From the NCBI GenBank assembly GCA_937892215.1, contig CALAVE010000044.1, positions 1 through 64,000 of the forward strand: DNA of 64,000 nt, in the 5' to 3' direction. Shown one piece after another: positions 41,906-51,442 of this stretch. Numbering within the stretch: position 1 is the stretch's first letter; each line of letters begins with the position of its first letter. The position numbers were made by a program, and so were the translations under genes. The notes under the pieces were generated by a model. The model saw only the letters and a program-made list of their open reading frames with translations. It made no database searches and was not told the DNA's origin. This stretch comes from an uncultured Porphyromonadaceae bacterium. Its GTDB lineage: Bacteria > Bacteroidota > Bacteroidia > Bacteroidales > Muribaculaceae.

Positions 41906-44900
41906 ATGAAATTGAGAGTAAACATATTAAAGTTTGTGGCATTAGCGACGCTTGTGGCTAATGCCACAGGTTTAGAAGCGAAGCCTGTTCAGCCGAAGAT
42001 ATTCAACGCGGTGGACAAGGCGGCGATGGAGCAGTGGGTGGGGGAAACGTACCGGAAACTGAGCCCGCGGGAGCGAGTGGCGCAGTTGCTTGTGATGAGT
42101 GTAAACAGCGACATAGAGGATAATACAAGGGCCCAGATTAAGAAACTGGTGGAAGAGTATAAGGTGGGCGGCCTGATATTCAACGAGGGCAAAATGCTAC
42201 CCACAGCGCGAAGTATCAACTATGCTCAATCCATATCAACGGTGCCGCTGCTGATAACGATAGACGGCGAATGGGGAATGACAATGCGTCTAAAAGACGG
42301 AGTGCCATATCCCAGAAATCTGGTTCTTGGTGCGATAAACGACGACAAACTGCACTATGACTACGGGCGAGAGTTGGCGCGTCAGTTCAGGCTGATGGGA
42401 ATCCACGTGGATTTCGCGCCGGTGATGGACGTGATAGACAATGGTCCGTATGGAGTGGTTGGTAACAGGTCGTACGGGGAGAATCCAGATATAGTGACAC
42501 GTCACGGAATAGCGTTCTCGCGCGGTTTGGAAGACGGCGGAGTGCTGTCGGTGGCGAAGCATTTTCCCGGTCACGGCTCTACGATGGTGGATTCGCACAA
42601 GTCACTACCGGTGGTGGAGAAGAGCCGTAAGGAACTGGAACTGTGCGAACTGATTCCGTTCAGGGGGTATGTGAACGCAGGCTTGTCGGGCGTGATGACC
42701 GGTCATCTTCGCGTACCGGCGATAGATGAGCGTCAGTTACCTTCAACTATGTCGGATAAATATGTGTCTCAACTGCTCAAGACAGATTTGGGCTTCAACG
42801 GGCTGGTCTTTACCGACGCACTAGGCATGGGCGGAGCGAAAGTGGAAGGGTCGCCCTGCGTACAGGCTCTGAAAGCGGGGAACGACGTACTACTTATGCC
42901 GCGGAGCGCGGGCGACGAGATTGACGCCATTATGGCAGCGATTGAACGAGGTGAACTCGACGCGGCAGATATAGCAGAGCGCGTGAAGAAGATGCTGCGC
43001 TACAAGTATGCGCTGGGGCTGACAAAAGGTATCGCCATAAACGAGGAAACGGTTATGAGCGAGGTGAATTCAGGAGGTGCATACGTGATGCAGCATCGAC
43101 TGTGCGCCAATGCGATAACGGTGATAAAGAACGAGGGAGACCTGCTACCGGTGAAGAGTCTGCAGAAGCACAGCATAGCGGTGGTGACCGTGGGGCATGA
43201 AACCGGCGCCAAGACAATGTTTAGCCGCAGGTGCGCCAACTATGCTAAGGTAAAGACCTATGCCGTGGCTGCCGGAGGAGACGTGACCTGGGTGTCTCAG
43301 GCCGTTAAGAATGCCGGTCATGACGTGGTGATAGTGAGCGCAGGGAGCGATGATGCATGGACCGCCGCAGCCCTGAAGGCACTGGCTAAAAGTGTGAAAA
43401 ACATAGTGCTGGTGCTCTACTGCCAACCCCGCCACATAAAAGACTACTATAATGTTCTGGGCGAGGGAAACGTGAAGGCCGTGGTGCTGACTTACGACAA
43501 TTCGGAACTGGCGGAGGACTATTCGGCTCAGACAATATTCGGCGGCAATGCAGCGAGAGGCATCCTCCCCTTGAGCGTGAAACTGCTGGGCGGAAGCCGC
43601 GACAGGACGCTACAGGCAGGATTTGGAATACATTATGAGGCAACCCGTCTGGGCTATACGATTCCAGAGGAAGTGGGGTTCAGTAGCGACCTGCTGGCGA
43701 AAATTGACTCGATAGCCCGGTACGGAGTGGAGCAGGGTGCGTTTCCCGGCTGCGAGGTGCTGGTGGCGCGTCACGGCAAGGTGGTGTGCAACCGAGCGTA
43801 CGGAAACATAAGCGAAGACTCACGAGTGGCTGTTGACGAGAACACACTGTTCGGGCTGGCGTCGGTGTCGAAGGCGACCGGTACGCTGAGCGGCATAATG
43901 AAACTGTACGACCAGGGGAAATTCGGTCTGGACGACAAGGCGAGCAAATTTATTCCCGGCCTTCGCAGAGCAGACAAGGAAGGCATCACGATGCGCGACC
44001 TGCTGTATCACGAAACCGGCCTGCAACCGTCGCTGAGTATGTGGGAAATGATGTTCGACCCTGCGACTTACACCGGTAAACTGATTACCGGCAAGCCCAC
44101 CAAAGACAACACCATAAAAGTGATGAACGGGGCATACGGGCACAAGGACGCGAAGTTGCGCACCGACATCCTGTCGGGGGTGAAGACCGAGCGTTTCCCG
44201 ACGGAGATAGCGACCGGTATATGGGGCGGCAAGGTGACCTACGACTCGATTATGAACAGGATATACGCTTCGACCCTGGGCACAAAGCGATATCGCTACA
44301 GTTGCCTTAACTTCTGCCTGCTGGCCGACGCGCTGCAGCGAATTACCGGCACCGAACTGGACAAATATGTGAGCGAAAACGTGTTCGGCCCGCTGGGCGC
44401 ATATCACACAGGTTACCGTCCGCTGGAGCGCTTTTCGCCGAATGAGATAGCATATACAGAGGTGGACACATATCTGCGCAGGCAGCACATACACGGGTTT
44501 GTGCACGATGAACTCGCGGCATTCTCGGGTGGAGTTCAGGGCAATGCGGGTTTGTTCTCGAACGCCAACGACCTGGCCAAACTTTTCCAGATGTGGCTGA
44601 ACGGCGGCACCTACGGCGGCACTCAGTTACTGAAGAAAAGCACTGTGGACCTGTTCCTGACCTCTAAGAGTCCCAATTCACATCGCGGTCTGGGCTTTGA
44701 CAAGCCAAATCTGAAGAATCCGGAAAACTCATCGACGTGTGACGAGGCGACGGCAGAGACCGTGGGGCACACCGGATTCACCGGAACGGGTTTCTGGGTG
44801 GATCCCAAGAACGATATGATATACGTGTTTCTGAGCAACCGAGTTAGTTCCACGCGTGACAATCCGGCGTTCGGCAAGGTGAGTGCGCGCAGTCACATAC

Positions 44901-44932
44901 AGTCGCTGCTGTATCACTCAATGGAGAAATAA
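41906..44932 (+). CDS. GH3 beta-N-acetylhexosaminidase fused to serine hydrolase
   Basis: 1008 aa. Signal peptide, then a NagZ-type GH3 domain (VAKHFPGHGSTMVDSHK, TDALGMGG), a C-terminal GH3-associated sheet (about 400-550), and a beta-lactamase/D-Ala carboxypeptidase-like domain with SVSK (SxxK) and a HTGFTGTG third motif. The middle motif reads YSCLNF where YxN is usual. The fusion is a known Bacteroidetes type thought to trim peptidoglycan in the periplasm: the sugar part cleaves GlcNAc-anhydroMurNAc, the other part acts on the stem peptide or ester. The YxN change may alter activity. Confidence 0.88.
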   Translation: MKLRVNILKFVALATLVANATGLEAKPVQPKIFNAVDKAAMEQWVGETYRKLSPRERVAQLLVMSVNSDIEDNTRAQIKKLVEEYKVGGLIFNEGKMLPTARSINYAQSISTVPLLITIDGEWGMTMRLKDGVPYPRNLVLGAINDDKLHYDYGRELARQFRLMGIHVDFAPVMDVIDNGPYGVVGNRSYGENPDIVTRHGIAFSRGLEDGGVLSVAKHFPGHGSTMVDSHKSLPVVEKSRKELELCELIPFRGYVNAGLSGVMTGHLRVPAIDERQLPSTMSDKYVSQLLKTDLGFNGLVFTDALGMGGAKVEGSPCVQALKAGNDVLLMPRSAGDEIDAIMAAIERGELDAADIAERVKKMLRYKYALGLTKGIAINEETVMSEVNSGGAYVMQHRLCANAITVIKNEGDLLPVKSLQKHSIAVVTVGHETGAKTMFSRRCANYAKVKTYAVAAGGDVTWVSQAVKNAGHDVVIVSAGSDDAWTAAALKALAKSVKNIVLVLYCQPRHIKDYYNVLGEGNVKAVVLTYDNSELAEDYSAQTIFGGNAARGILPLSVKLLGGSRDRTLQAGFGIHYEATRLGYTIPEEVGFSSDLLAKIDSIARYGVEQGAFPGCEVLVARHGKVVCNRAYGNISEDSRVAVDENTLFGLASVSKATGTLSGIMKLYDQGKFGLDDKASKFIPGLRRADKEGITMRDLLYHETGLQPSLSMWEMMFDPATYTGKLITGKPTKDNTIKVMNGAYGHKDAKLRTDILSGVKTERFPTEIATGIWGGKVTYDSIMNRIYASTLGTKRYRYSCLNFCLLADALQRITGTELDKYVSENVFGPLGAYHTGYRPLERFSPNEIAYTEVDTYLRRQHIHGFVHDELAAFSGGVQGNAGLFSNANDLAKLFQMWLNGGTYGGTQLLKKSTVDLFLTSKSPNSHRGLGFDKPNLKNPENSSTCDEATAETVGHTGFTGTGFWVDPKNDMIYVFLSNRVSSTRDNPAFGKVSARSHIQSLLYHSMEK

Positions 44933-44964
44933 AAAAAGCAAAGAATAAAAAAGCAATTGAAAAG

Positions 44965-46017
44965 ATGAAAAAAGCACTTACAATTCTGGCGATGGTGATT
45001 ATGCTGGCCTCATGCACGGGCAAGAAGTATAAGATAACCATTACATTCCCCGACGGCTCTCTGAACGGGAAGACGGCGTACCTGACAAGTTATGACACAG
45101 GCGAGACGCTGGACAGCGCGCTTGTGGAGAACGCGGTGGCTGTGTTTGAGGGCAAAGTGAAGGATACCTACGTGTCGCGGCTCGCTGTGGGCGGAAAGAA
45201 AATGTCGTTTGTGGTGGAAGGCGGCGACCTGCTTATAAACTGGGCCGAAGGTAAAGCAACGGGCGGAGAACTGAACAACAGGTATAATGCTGTGGATTCT
45301 CTGCTCGAAGCCGCCGAGACTGAAGAACAGGCCGCGGAGATATTCAAGAAAGCATACACAGATAACCGAGACAACGGAATAGGTCCGTGGGCGTTCAACT
45401 ATTACCTGATGTATAACAATTTCACGGCTGAGCAGGTGGATTCGCTGCTGAACGAGGCGCCAGCGAGCTACCGCGAACTTGTGAGAGTGAAAAAATATAA
45501 AGACCAGGCGAAGAACAAAGACCTGACAGCCGAGGGAAAGCCTTTCACCGACTTTGCGGTGCAGTGTTTTGACAAAAAGACACGTCGCCTGAGCGACTAC
45601 GTGGGCAAGGGCGAATGGGTTATAGCCGATTTCTGGGCAAGCTGGTGCGGTCCGTGCCGCCGGGAGATAACGGAAACGCTGAAACCCCTCTATGAGAAGT
45701 ACGGAGAGAAAGTGACGTTCCTGGGAATAGCCGTGTGGGATGAGCCGGAAGACACATTCAATGCCATTCAAGATCTGGAGATACCGTGGGAGGTTATCAT
45801 AGGCACCAAAAAAATAGAGGAACCCACAAACATCTATGGGATACTGGGTATTCCGCATCTTATACTGTTTGACCCCACAGGCAAGATAGTGTCGCGCGGT
45901 CTTCAGGGAGAGGCATTTGTTGAAGTTGTAGAAAAAAATATAAATGAAACAGTTAAGAGTAATATTCGCCGTAACGGCACTCGTGTCGTGGGTAACGGCA
46001 AGCGCAATATCCACTGA
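44965..46017 (+). CDS. TlpA-like thioredoxin lipoprotein
   Basis: 350 aa. Lipoprotein signal (IMLASCTGKK), DUF4369-type N-terminal beta domain to about residue 110, a helical middle, and a thioredoxin domain with active site WASWCGPCRREI. It probably reduces disulfides or cytochrome precursors in the periplasm. The frame extends 74 bp into the next gene; the last about 20 residues (RRNGTRVVGNGKRNIH) are unlike the family end, suggesting either a real overlap or a stop-codon shift. Confidence 0.85.
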   Translation: MKKALTILAMVIMLASCTGKKYKITITFPDGSLNGKTAYLTSYDTGETLDSALVENAVAVFEGKVKDTYVSRLAVGGKKMSFVVEGGDLLINWAEGKATGGELNNRYNAVDSLLEAAETEEQAAEIFKKAYTDNRDNGIGPWAFNYYLMYNNFTAEQVDSLLNEAPASYRELVRVKKYKDQAKNKDLTAEGKPFTDFAVQCFDKKTRRLSDYVGKGEWVIADFWASWCGPCRREITETLKPLYEKYGEKVTFLGIAVWDEPEDTFNAIQDLEIPWEVIIGTKKIEEPTNIYGILGIPHLILFDPTGKIVSRGLQGEAFVEVVEKNINETVKSNIRRNGTRVVGNGKRNIH

Positions 46018-46996
46018 TTCAACGAGCGTGATAGGCAAGATACTGCAGCGCGTATCGTTCTCGGGCTATGCGATAGCCGGCTGGGAGTACCACAGCAAGT
46101 CGGACCCCAACAACGAGTTCGTTCTGAGCAAGATAATCTTCATGACCAGCGTGAAGGTAACAAACAAGATGAACGCGTTTGTGATGTTTGATTTCAGGAA
46201 CTTCAACTTGCAGGAAATGTGGATGAGTTATTCGTTCCTGCCAGAGGTGAACGTGAAGTTGGGTCAGTTTAAGACGCCATTCTCGATAGAAAATCCCTTA
46301 TCACCATCGCGGCTGGAACTGATAACCGGTACATCGCTTGTGACGAGCGAGATGATATGTGGCGGCAGTCCGCTAATGATGCCCGGTGCAGCCGGTCGTG
46401 ACCTGGGTATAACGGTTTACGGCTCACTGTTCAAGGGACTTGTGAATTATGACTTGGCCCTGATGAGTGGAGCCGGCCGAAATAAGCGCGATAACAATTC
46501 GCAGAAGGACTTTGCCGCGCGAGTGAGTGTGAATCCGGTGGATTTTCTGAGACTAAGCGGGTCGGCACTGCTAGGTACGGGTAATGTGAAAGTGACACAA
46601 GAGGGAGAAGAGTTTGTGTGTGACGAAGTGCCTGAACTGACTGATTTCAAGACCAACGGAAATTTCAAGCGCCGCAGGTACGCTGCCGGAGCAGAACTGA
46701 AAACCTCGCGTGTGGATGTGCGTGGCGAATGGATGTGGGGCAAAGACGGAAATCTGAACAGCGACGGATGCTACGTGACATCGGCTATTAAGAATGTGGC
46801 AACGAAAGGGCTGGAAATCGTGGCATCATACGACCACCTGAAGAACTACGTGTGCACTCGCAACTGTTACACGGCCGGGCTGCAATACTGGTTCTTGAAG
46901 CGGTGCCGTGTCCAGGCCGGCTACAGTTACGACAAGCGTTGCGGCATGGGAGCAGGAGAGCATTCAGTCTATACTTATCTGCAATTAGCATTCTGA
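45944..46996 (+). CDS. outer-membrane porin, porin O/P type
   Basis: 350 aa with a signal peptide (MKQLRVIFAVTALVSWVTASA). Regular amphipathic strands and KLGQFKTPFSIENPLSPS match the phosphate-selective porin O/P family (FGQFKxPF signature), with the final YTYLQLAF as the outer-membrane insertion signal (aromatic last residue). Likely a passive outer-membrane channel. Overlaps the TlpA gene by 74 bp. Confidence 0.82.
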   Translation: MKQLRVIFAVTALVSWVTASAISTDSTSVIGKILQRVSFSGYAIAGWEYHSKSDPNNEFVLSKIIFMTSVKVTNKMNAFVMFDFRNFNLQEMWMSYSFLPEVNVKLGQFKTPFSIENPLSPSRLELITGTSLVTSEMICGGSPLMMPGAAGRDLGITVYGSLFKGLVNYDLALMSGAGRNKRDNNSQKDFAARVSVNPVDFLRLSGSALLGTGNVKVTQEGEEFVCDEVPELTDFKTNGNFKRRRYAAGAELKTSRVDVRGEWMWGKDGNLNSDGCYVTSAIKNVATKGLEIVASYDHLKNYVCTRNCYTAGLQYWFLKRCRVQAGYSYDKRCGMGAGEHSVYTYLQLAF

Positions 46997-47027
46997 GATA
47001 AGCCTAAAATCAGGGTATATAAAGACA

Positions 47028-47085
47028 ACTTGTGCGGATGTGCAACCGGGGCAGAGCCAGGAAACGCGTCCGCACAAGTCGTTTT
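47028..47085 (+). terminator. porin gene terminator
   Basis: ACTTGTGCGGA (47028-47038) and TCCGCACAAGT (47069-47079) are a perfect 11-bp repeat, followed by CGTTTTATTC. It also faces thiL, which ends 19 bp further on. Confidence 0.7.
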
Positions 47086-47103
47086 ATTCAATGAGGAGTT
47101 ATG

Positions 47104-48126
47104 TTACCGGTTGAAGGCGTTCCAGCCCTGGGCCCGGATTTCCAGTTCGGCATCGTCGCGCGTGACCAAGTAGGCTCCGAGTTCCGGTTTTGTGATTCGG
47201 CCAATGAGTCTCGCGGTTTTCATTTGTTCCACCTTTCCGAGGTCGGTTAGCGGAACGGTGAAGAGCAGTTCGTAATCTTCGCCTCCGTTCATGGCTGCCG
47301 TGACGAGGTTCATGTTCAGTTCCTCGGCCATACTGGCAGTCTGATAGTCGATGGGGATGCGGTCTTCATAGACACGGCATCCCACGCCGCTCTGCTTGCA
47401 GATGTGAAGGAGTTCGCTGGAGAGTCCGTCGCTAACGTCGATCATGGAAGTGGGCCTGATTCCCAGAGATTGTAACTCCTCAATAACGTCGCGTCGAGCT
47501 TCGGGCTTGAGCTGACGTTCCAGAATGTATTCTTTACCGGCAAAATCGGGTTGGAAATCCTTCATTCCAGCCGAAGCGGTGCGCTCACGTTCCAGAAGTT
47601 GAAGTCCCATGTAGGCTGCGCCCAAGTCACCGCTGACGCAAATAAGGTCGGTGTCGCGAGCGCCGTCGCGTGTGACAATCTTTTGCTCTTCGGCATCGCC
47701 GATGCAGGTGATGCTGATGATAAGTCCGGTAACGCTTGCCGATGTGTCTCCCCCCACGAGGTCCACACCGTAGTGCTCGCATGCAGCGTAGATTCCGGAA
47801 TAAAGTTCATTGATGTGTTCCAGAGTGAAACGCTTGGAAATGCCGAGCGAGACGGTGATTTGGCGAGGAGTGCCGTTCATGGCATAAACATCGCTAAGAT
47901 TCACCACTACAGCCTTGTACCCGAGGTGCTTTAGCGGCACGTAGGTGAGGTCGAAGTGAATACCTTCGAGCAGAAGGTCGGTAGTGACGAGCGTTTTATG
48001 GCCGCTGTGGTCGAGAATTGCGCAATCGTCGCCCACGCCCTTGACGGTGGAGGTGTTAACAGACTTGAAATCTTTAGTGAGCATGTGAATGAGCCCAAAT
48101 TCGCCGATAGAAGAAATTTCTGCCAT
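47104..48126 (-). CDS. thiL: thiamine-monophosphate kinase
   Basis: 340 aa, PurM-like fold. GDDCAIL near residue 28, VVNLSDVYAMNG and the Gly-Gly-D segment LVGGDTSAS mark the ATP/magnesium site. It makes the coenzyme thiamine diphosphate from thiamine phosphate. Starts 99 bp after the lpxK stop. Confidence 0.93.
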   Translation of the reverse strand: MAEISSIGEFGLIHMLTKDFKSVNTSTVKGVGDDCAILDHSGHKTLVTTDLLLEGIHFDLTYVPLKHLGYKAVVVNLSDVYAMNGTPRQITVSLGISKRFTLEHINELYSGIYAACEHYGVDLVGGDTSASVTGLIISITCIGDAEEQKIVTRDGARDTDLICVSGDLGAAYMGLQLLERERTASAGMKDFQPDFAGKEYILERQLKPEARRDVIEELQSLGIRPTSMIDVSDGLSSELLHICKQSGVGCRVYEDRIPIDYQTASMAEELNMNLVTAAMNGGEDYELLFTVPLTDLGKVEQMKTARLIGRITKPELGAYLVTRDDAELEIRAQGWNAFNR

Positions 48127-48225
48127 TTAGAGTACGTTAGTTTGAATGTAAAAAAGAGATTTTCAATCAAGAGGACGCGCGCAATAGCACATAGCCGATA
48201 GAGCGGCCTGTCTCGTCGGGCGCGG

Positions 48226-49374
48226 TCAGTTGTCGGAGTCGTAGTATTGCTGCGTTGGTGCGGCTGACTCATTGATTTTCTTCTGGAGGACCTCAATGAA
48301 GTCGTGAACTTCATAGTCTCTGAATCCGACTTTAATGGGGATGAAATACACGAAGTCGCGCATAGTGGGCGGGAAGTAAGGGTTGTTAAGAATCCTAACC
48401 GCATCCTTCTCGGTGGTTACTATGAACTTGCGCCGTCCGGGCATACTGTTGAACATATTGAAGATGTACTTGAAATCGTCGCGTGTGAAGTAGTGGTGGT
48501 CGTCGAAATGAATAACCTTAACCTTAGCGGAGAAGCCTTTCAGATATCGAACGAAAGTGCGGGGGTTGGCAATGCCAGTAAGTCCCAGAATGAGGTCGTC
48601 GGGCTGCAGCCATGTGAGCGAAGTGAGCTGAGGGCTGTTAATGGGGAATACCGACTTAGGTTCACCATATTTTATTGAAGAATAGAACAGTTCCTGCGCG
48701 GGAATCAGTTCCAGGTTCTCCTTCATCATCCTCACATCGACCGGTTTCATGTCGGCGGGGCACTTGGTGACCACCACTATGTCGGCTCTGAGCAGACTGC
48801 TGAGCGGTTCGCGGAGGAAACCGAGCGGCAGCATCTTGTCGGTGAACGGCGGTCGGTTGTAGTCAATCAGAACAATGTTAACCTTAGGCTTTACGTATCT
48901 GTGCTGGAAGGCATCGTCGAGGAGTATGAGGTTGATATCGGGGTTGATGCGGAGCATTTCTCGAATTCCCTTAACCCTTTTCTCGCACACAGCAAGAGTG
49001 ATGAGATTGCCAAACTTGTGGAAAATCTGGAATGGCTCGTCGCCGATGTCTCTGGGCGATAGCGACTCTGTGGCGAGGATGAAGCCATGCGTGGTGCGCT
49101 TGTATCCACGGCTGAGAACGCCGATGTTGTACTGCCGGCAAAGGTTCTCGATGATGTATTCCACGTGAGGAGTCTTGCCTGTGCCTCCCACGGTGATGTT
49201 CCCCACAGAAACCACAGGCACGCTGAATTTCTCTTCCTTGAGCAGGCCGATGTTAAAGCAAGCGTTGCGAATCCACACAATCACCCGGAATGCCCACGAG
49301 AAAGGAGTGAGCACGGCGTTGCCGATGGCTTTACGCTGCTGCTTGTTCAATATGTTAGAGAAATTGACGCTCAC
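48226..49374 (-). CDS. lpxK: tetraacyldisaccharide 4'-kinase
   Basis: 382 aa with the Walker A-like GNITVGGTGKTPHVEY near residue 52 and the LLDDAFQHR motif. It phosphorylates the 4' position of the lipid A disaccharide at the inner membrane, so this cell makes a lipid A envelope. N-terminal amphipathic helix (residues 18-40) anchors it. Starts 38 bp after sppA. Confidence 0.94.
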   Translation of the reverse strand: MSVNFSNILNKQQRKAIGNAVLTPFSWAFRVIVWIRNACFNIGLLKEEKFSVPVVSVGNITVGGTGKTPHVEYIIENLCRQYNIGVLSRGYKRTTHGFILATESLSPRDIGDEPFQIFHKFGNLITLAVCEKRVKGIREMLRINPDINLILLDDAFQHRYVKPKVNIVLIDYNRPPFTDKMLPLGFLREPLSSLLRADIVVVTKCPADMKPVDVRMMKENLELIPAQELFYSSIKYGEPKSVFPINSPQLTSLTWLQPDDLILGLTGIANPRTFVRYLKGFSAKVKVIHFDDHHYFTRDDFKYIFNMFNSMPGRRKFIVTTEKDAVRILNNPYFPPTMRDFVYFIPIKVGFRDYEVHDFIEVLQKKINESAAPTQQYYDSDN

Positions 49375-49412
49375 GTTCCGGATAGGTTCAACAGAGTTTT
49401 ACCGTTTTTTGC

Positions 49413-51215
49413 TTACATTTCAATCTGAGTCGGTTCCATGAGGCACAGGATGTGGTTGCGTCCGAGAGCCTTCTGTGCTTCCCTGTAATACTCATAGAGG
49501 AACCCAAGTTCGCTTTTTAGGCGTTTCTCGGTGCTAACCGAGCCGTACTTCTTGAGCATCTTCTCCCATCGTGTTTCCTGAGTGGGGTAGTAGTTGACGC
49601 TGTATTTGTCGGACAGATTGTTCTTCTTAGCCACCCATTTCACTGCAGAATCGACGTTTCCGAACTCATCGACCAGTCCTATCTTCTTGGCGCTGATACC
49701 GTCCCACACGCGACCTTCGGCAATCTGCTTGATGGAGTCTTGCGAAACGTGGCGCCCGGCAGCGCATCGACCGGTGAACAACTCGTAACCACGATTGACC
49801 ATTTGCTGGAGAGCGTCTTTCTGAGCAGGAGTTAATTTCTTAGTGAGAGTGCCCATTTCGGAGTTCTTGTTGGTCTTAACCACACTGACGTTTACGCCGA
49901 GTTTGTTCTCGACCAGTTCGTTGATGCACGGAATCATACCGAAGATGCCTATACTGCCTGTGATAGTGGTGGGCTGAGCGAAGATGCGCTCGGCTCCGGC
50001 AGAGATGTAATAACCACCTGAAGCAGCGTAGTCACCCATAGAAACGGCTACGGTCTTGCCTTCTTTCTTGAAGTCGTCGATAGCTTTCCATATTTGTTCA
50101 GACCCGAAGGCGCTACCACCCGGTGAGTTCACGCGCAGCACCATGCCCTTGATGTCCTTGTCGTTCTGGAGCGAATAGATGGTTTCGCAGAGGTCTTCGC
50201 TATTGATACCGCTTCCGCTGGTTACAGACTCGTTACCGTCGATTTCTCCCACAGCGTAAACCACGGCAATTACGTCTTTCCCCGACTTGTCCTTGCTTGC
50301 GGCAACGCTTGCGAGGTCGTCAGGCGACACCAGGTTCAGGTCCTTGTCGATGTCAACTTCGGTGAGTGCGCGCAGGCGGTTGTCCATCTCGTTGCGGTAG
50401 CAGAGTTTGTCCACAATCTTGTAGCGAACGAGCGAGTCGGCCGGCATGATTGCAACGATATTGTCGGTGAGTTGATTGATTCTTTCGGGCGTTAACTTTC
50501 GCGAGGCAGCGATGGAATCGACCATAGAGTTCCAGATGTTGCCAAGGTAAGTTTCTTGCTGGAGTCGGTTAGCGGGGCTGATGCTGTCGAGCATATATGG
50601 TTCGACAGCACTTTTGAAAGTACCCACGCGAATAACCTGCATCTCAATGCCGACCTTATCCATGAGTTTCTTGAAATAGGGTGTGGCTGAGGCGAGACCA
50701 ACGAGGTTAACGCTGCCTTCGGGGTTGAGGAAAATGCTGTCGGCCACGGAAGCCAGGAAATAGTCGCCCTGCGATATGCCGGTCTGACCGAACGCATAGA
50801 TGAATTTCTTGCTTTTCTTGAATTTCTGGAGGGCGTCCCTAATCTCGTAGCGAGTGGCAATACCGGCCATCAATCCGTTGCATTCCAGATAGATGCCCTT
50901 TATGTTATCGTTAGTAGCAGCCTCTTCGATGGCGGCGACGAGTGTGGGAAGGCTGATGGTCTTCTCCATGTCGCCCCCCATAACAAGTGAGGTGACATCT
51001 AAGTCTTCCATTCCATCACGCTCGGTGACTTCGTAACCGAGGTCGAGGTGCAGAATGGAATTCTTGCTTATGCTGGGCGATGTGGCTGAAGTTACAGCCG
51101 CAAAGGAGCCGAGAATTGCAAAACTGGAGATAATGGCAACCAATGTGAAAATCATCAGAGCCAACCAAACTCCCACAAAGGAGCCGCAAACGATAAGAAG
51201 GAATTTCTTCATCAT
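49413..51215 (-). CDS. sppA: signal peptide peptidase, 67-kDa type
   Basis: 600 aa from the double ATG at 51215 (MMKKFLLIVCGSFVG); the frame further upstream runs through non-coding DNA. N-terminal membrane anchor (residues 3-35), then two tandem peptidase S49 domains. The catalytic serine is in SMGDYAASGGYY and the base lysine is expected in the first domain. Degrades cleaved signal peptides in the membrane. A -7 box TAATTTTG lies at 51324-51331. Confidence 0.93.
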   Translation of the reverse strand: MMKKFLLIVCGSFVGVWLALMIFTLVAIISSFAILGSFAAVTSATSPSISKNSILHLDLGYEVTERDGMEDLDVTSLVMGGDMEKTISLPTLVAAIEEAATNDNIKGIYLECNGLMAGIATRYEIRDALQKFKKSKKFIYAFGQTGISQGDYFLASVADSIFLNPEGSVNLVGLASATPYFKKLMDKVGIEMQVIRVGTFKSAVEPYMLDSISPANRLQQETYLGNIWNSMVDSIAASRKLTPERINQLTDNIVAIMPADSLVRYKIVDKLCYRNEMDNRLRALTEVDIDKDLNLVSPDDLASVAASKDKSGKDVIAVVYAVGEIDGNESVTSGSGINSEDLCETIYSLQNDKDIKGMVLRVNSPGGSAFGSEQIWKAIDDFKKEGKTVAVSMGDYAASGGYYISAGAERIFAQPTTITGSIGIFGMIPCINELVENKLGVNVSVVKTNKNSEMGTLTKKLTPAQKDALQQMVNRGYELFTGRCAAGRHVSQDSIKQIAEGRVWDGISAKKIGLVDEFGNVDSAVKWVAKKNNLSDKYSVNYYPTQETRWEKMLKKYGSVSTEKRLKSELGFLYEYYREAQKALGRNHILCLMEPTQIEM

Positions 51216-51442
51216 ATCCGTAGAGTCTAATTGTTTATATTTCTTTAGTTTATAAAAAAGTTGCCTGTGCTTGAGTCCCTGTTGTAACAGGTGCGTAACA
51301 GCCCCAATACACCAAGCAAAAGACAAAATTAATAAAAAATATGTAAATTCAACACTCTCGGCGAAAAAAAGTAAGTTTTTGCTGAATTTGTGAGCTTGAA
51401 AAAATGTGAGAAGAATTGGGGTGGGGGAAGTGTGGGAAGAGT

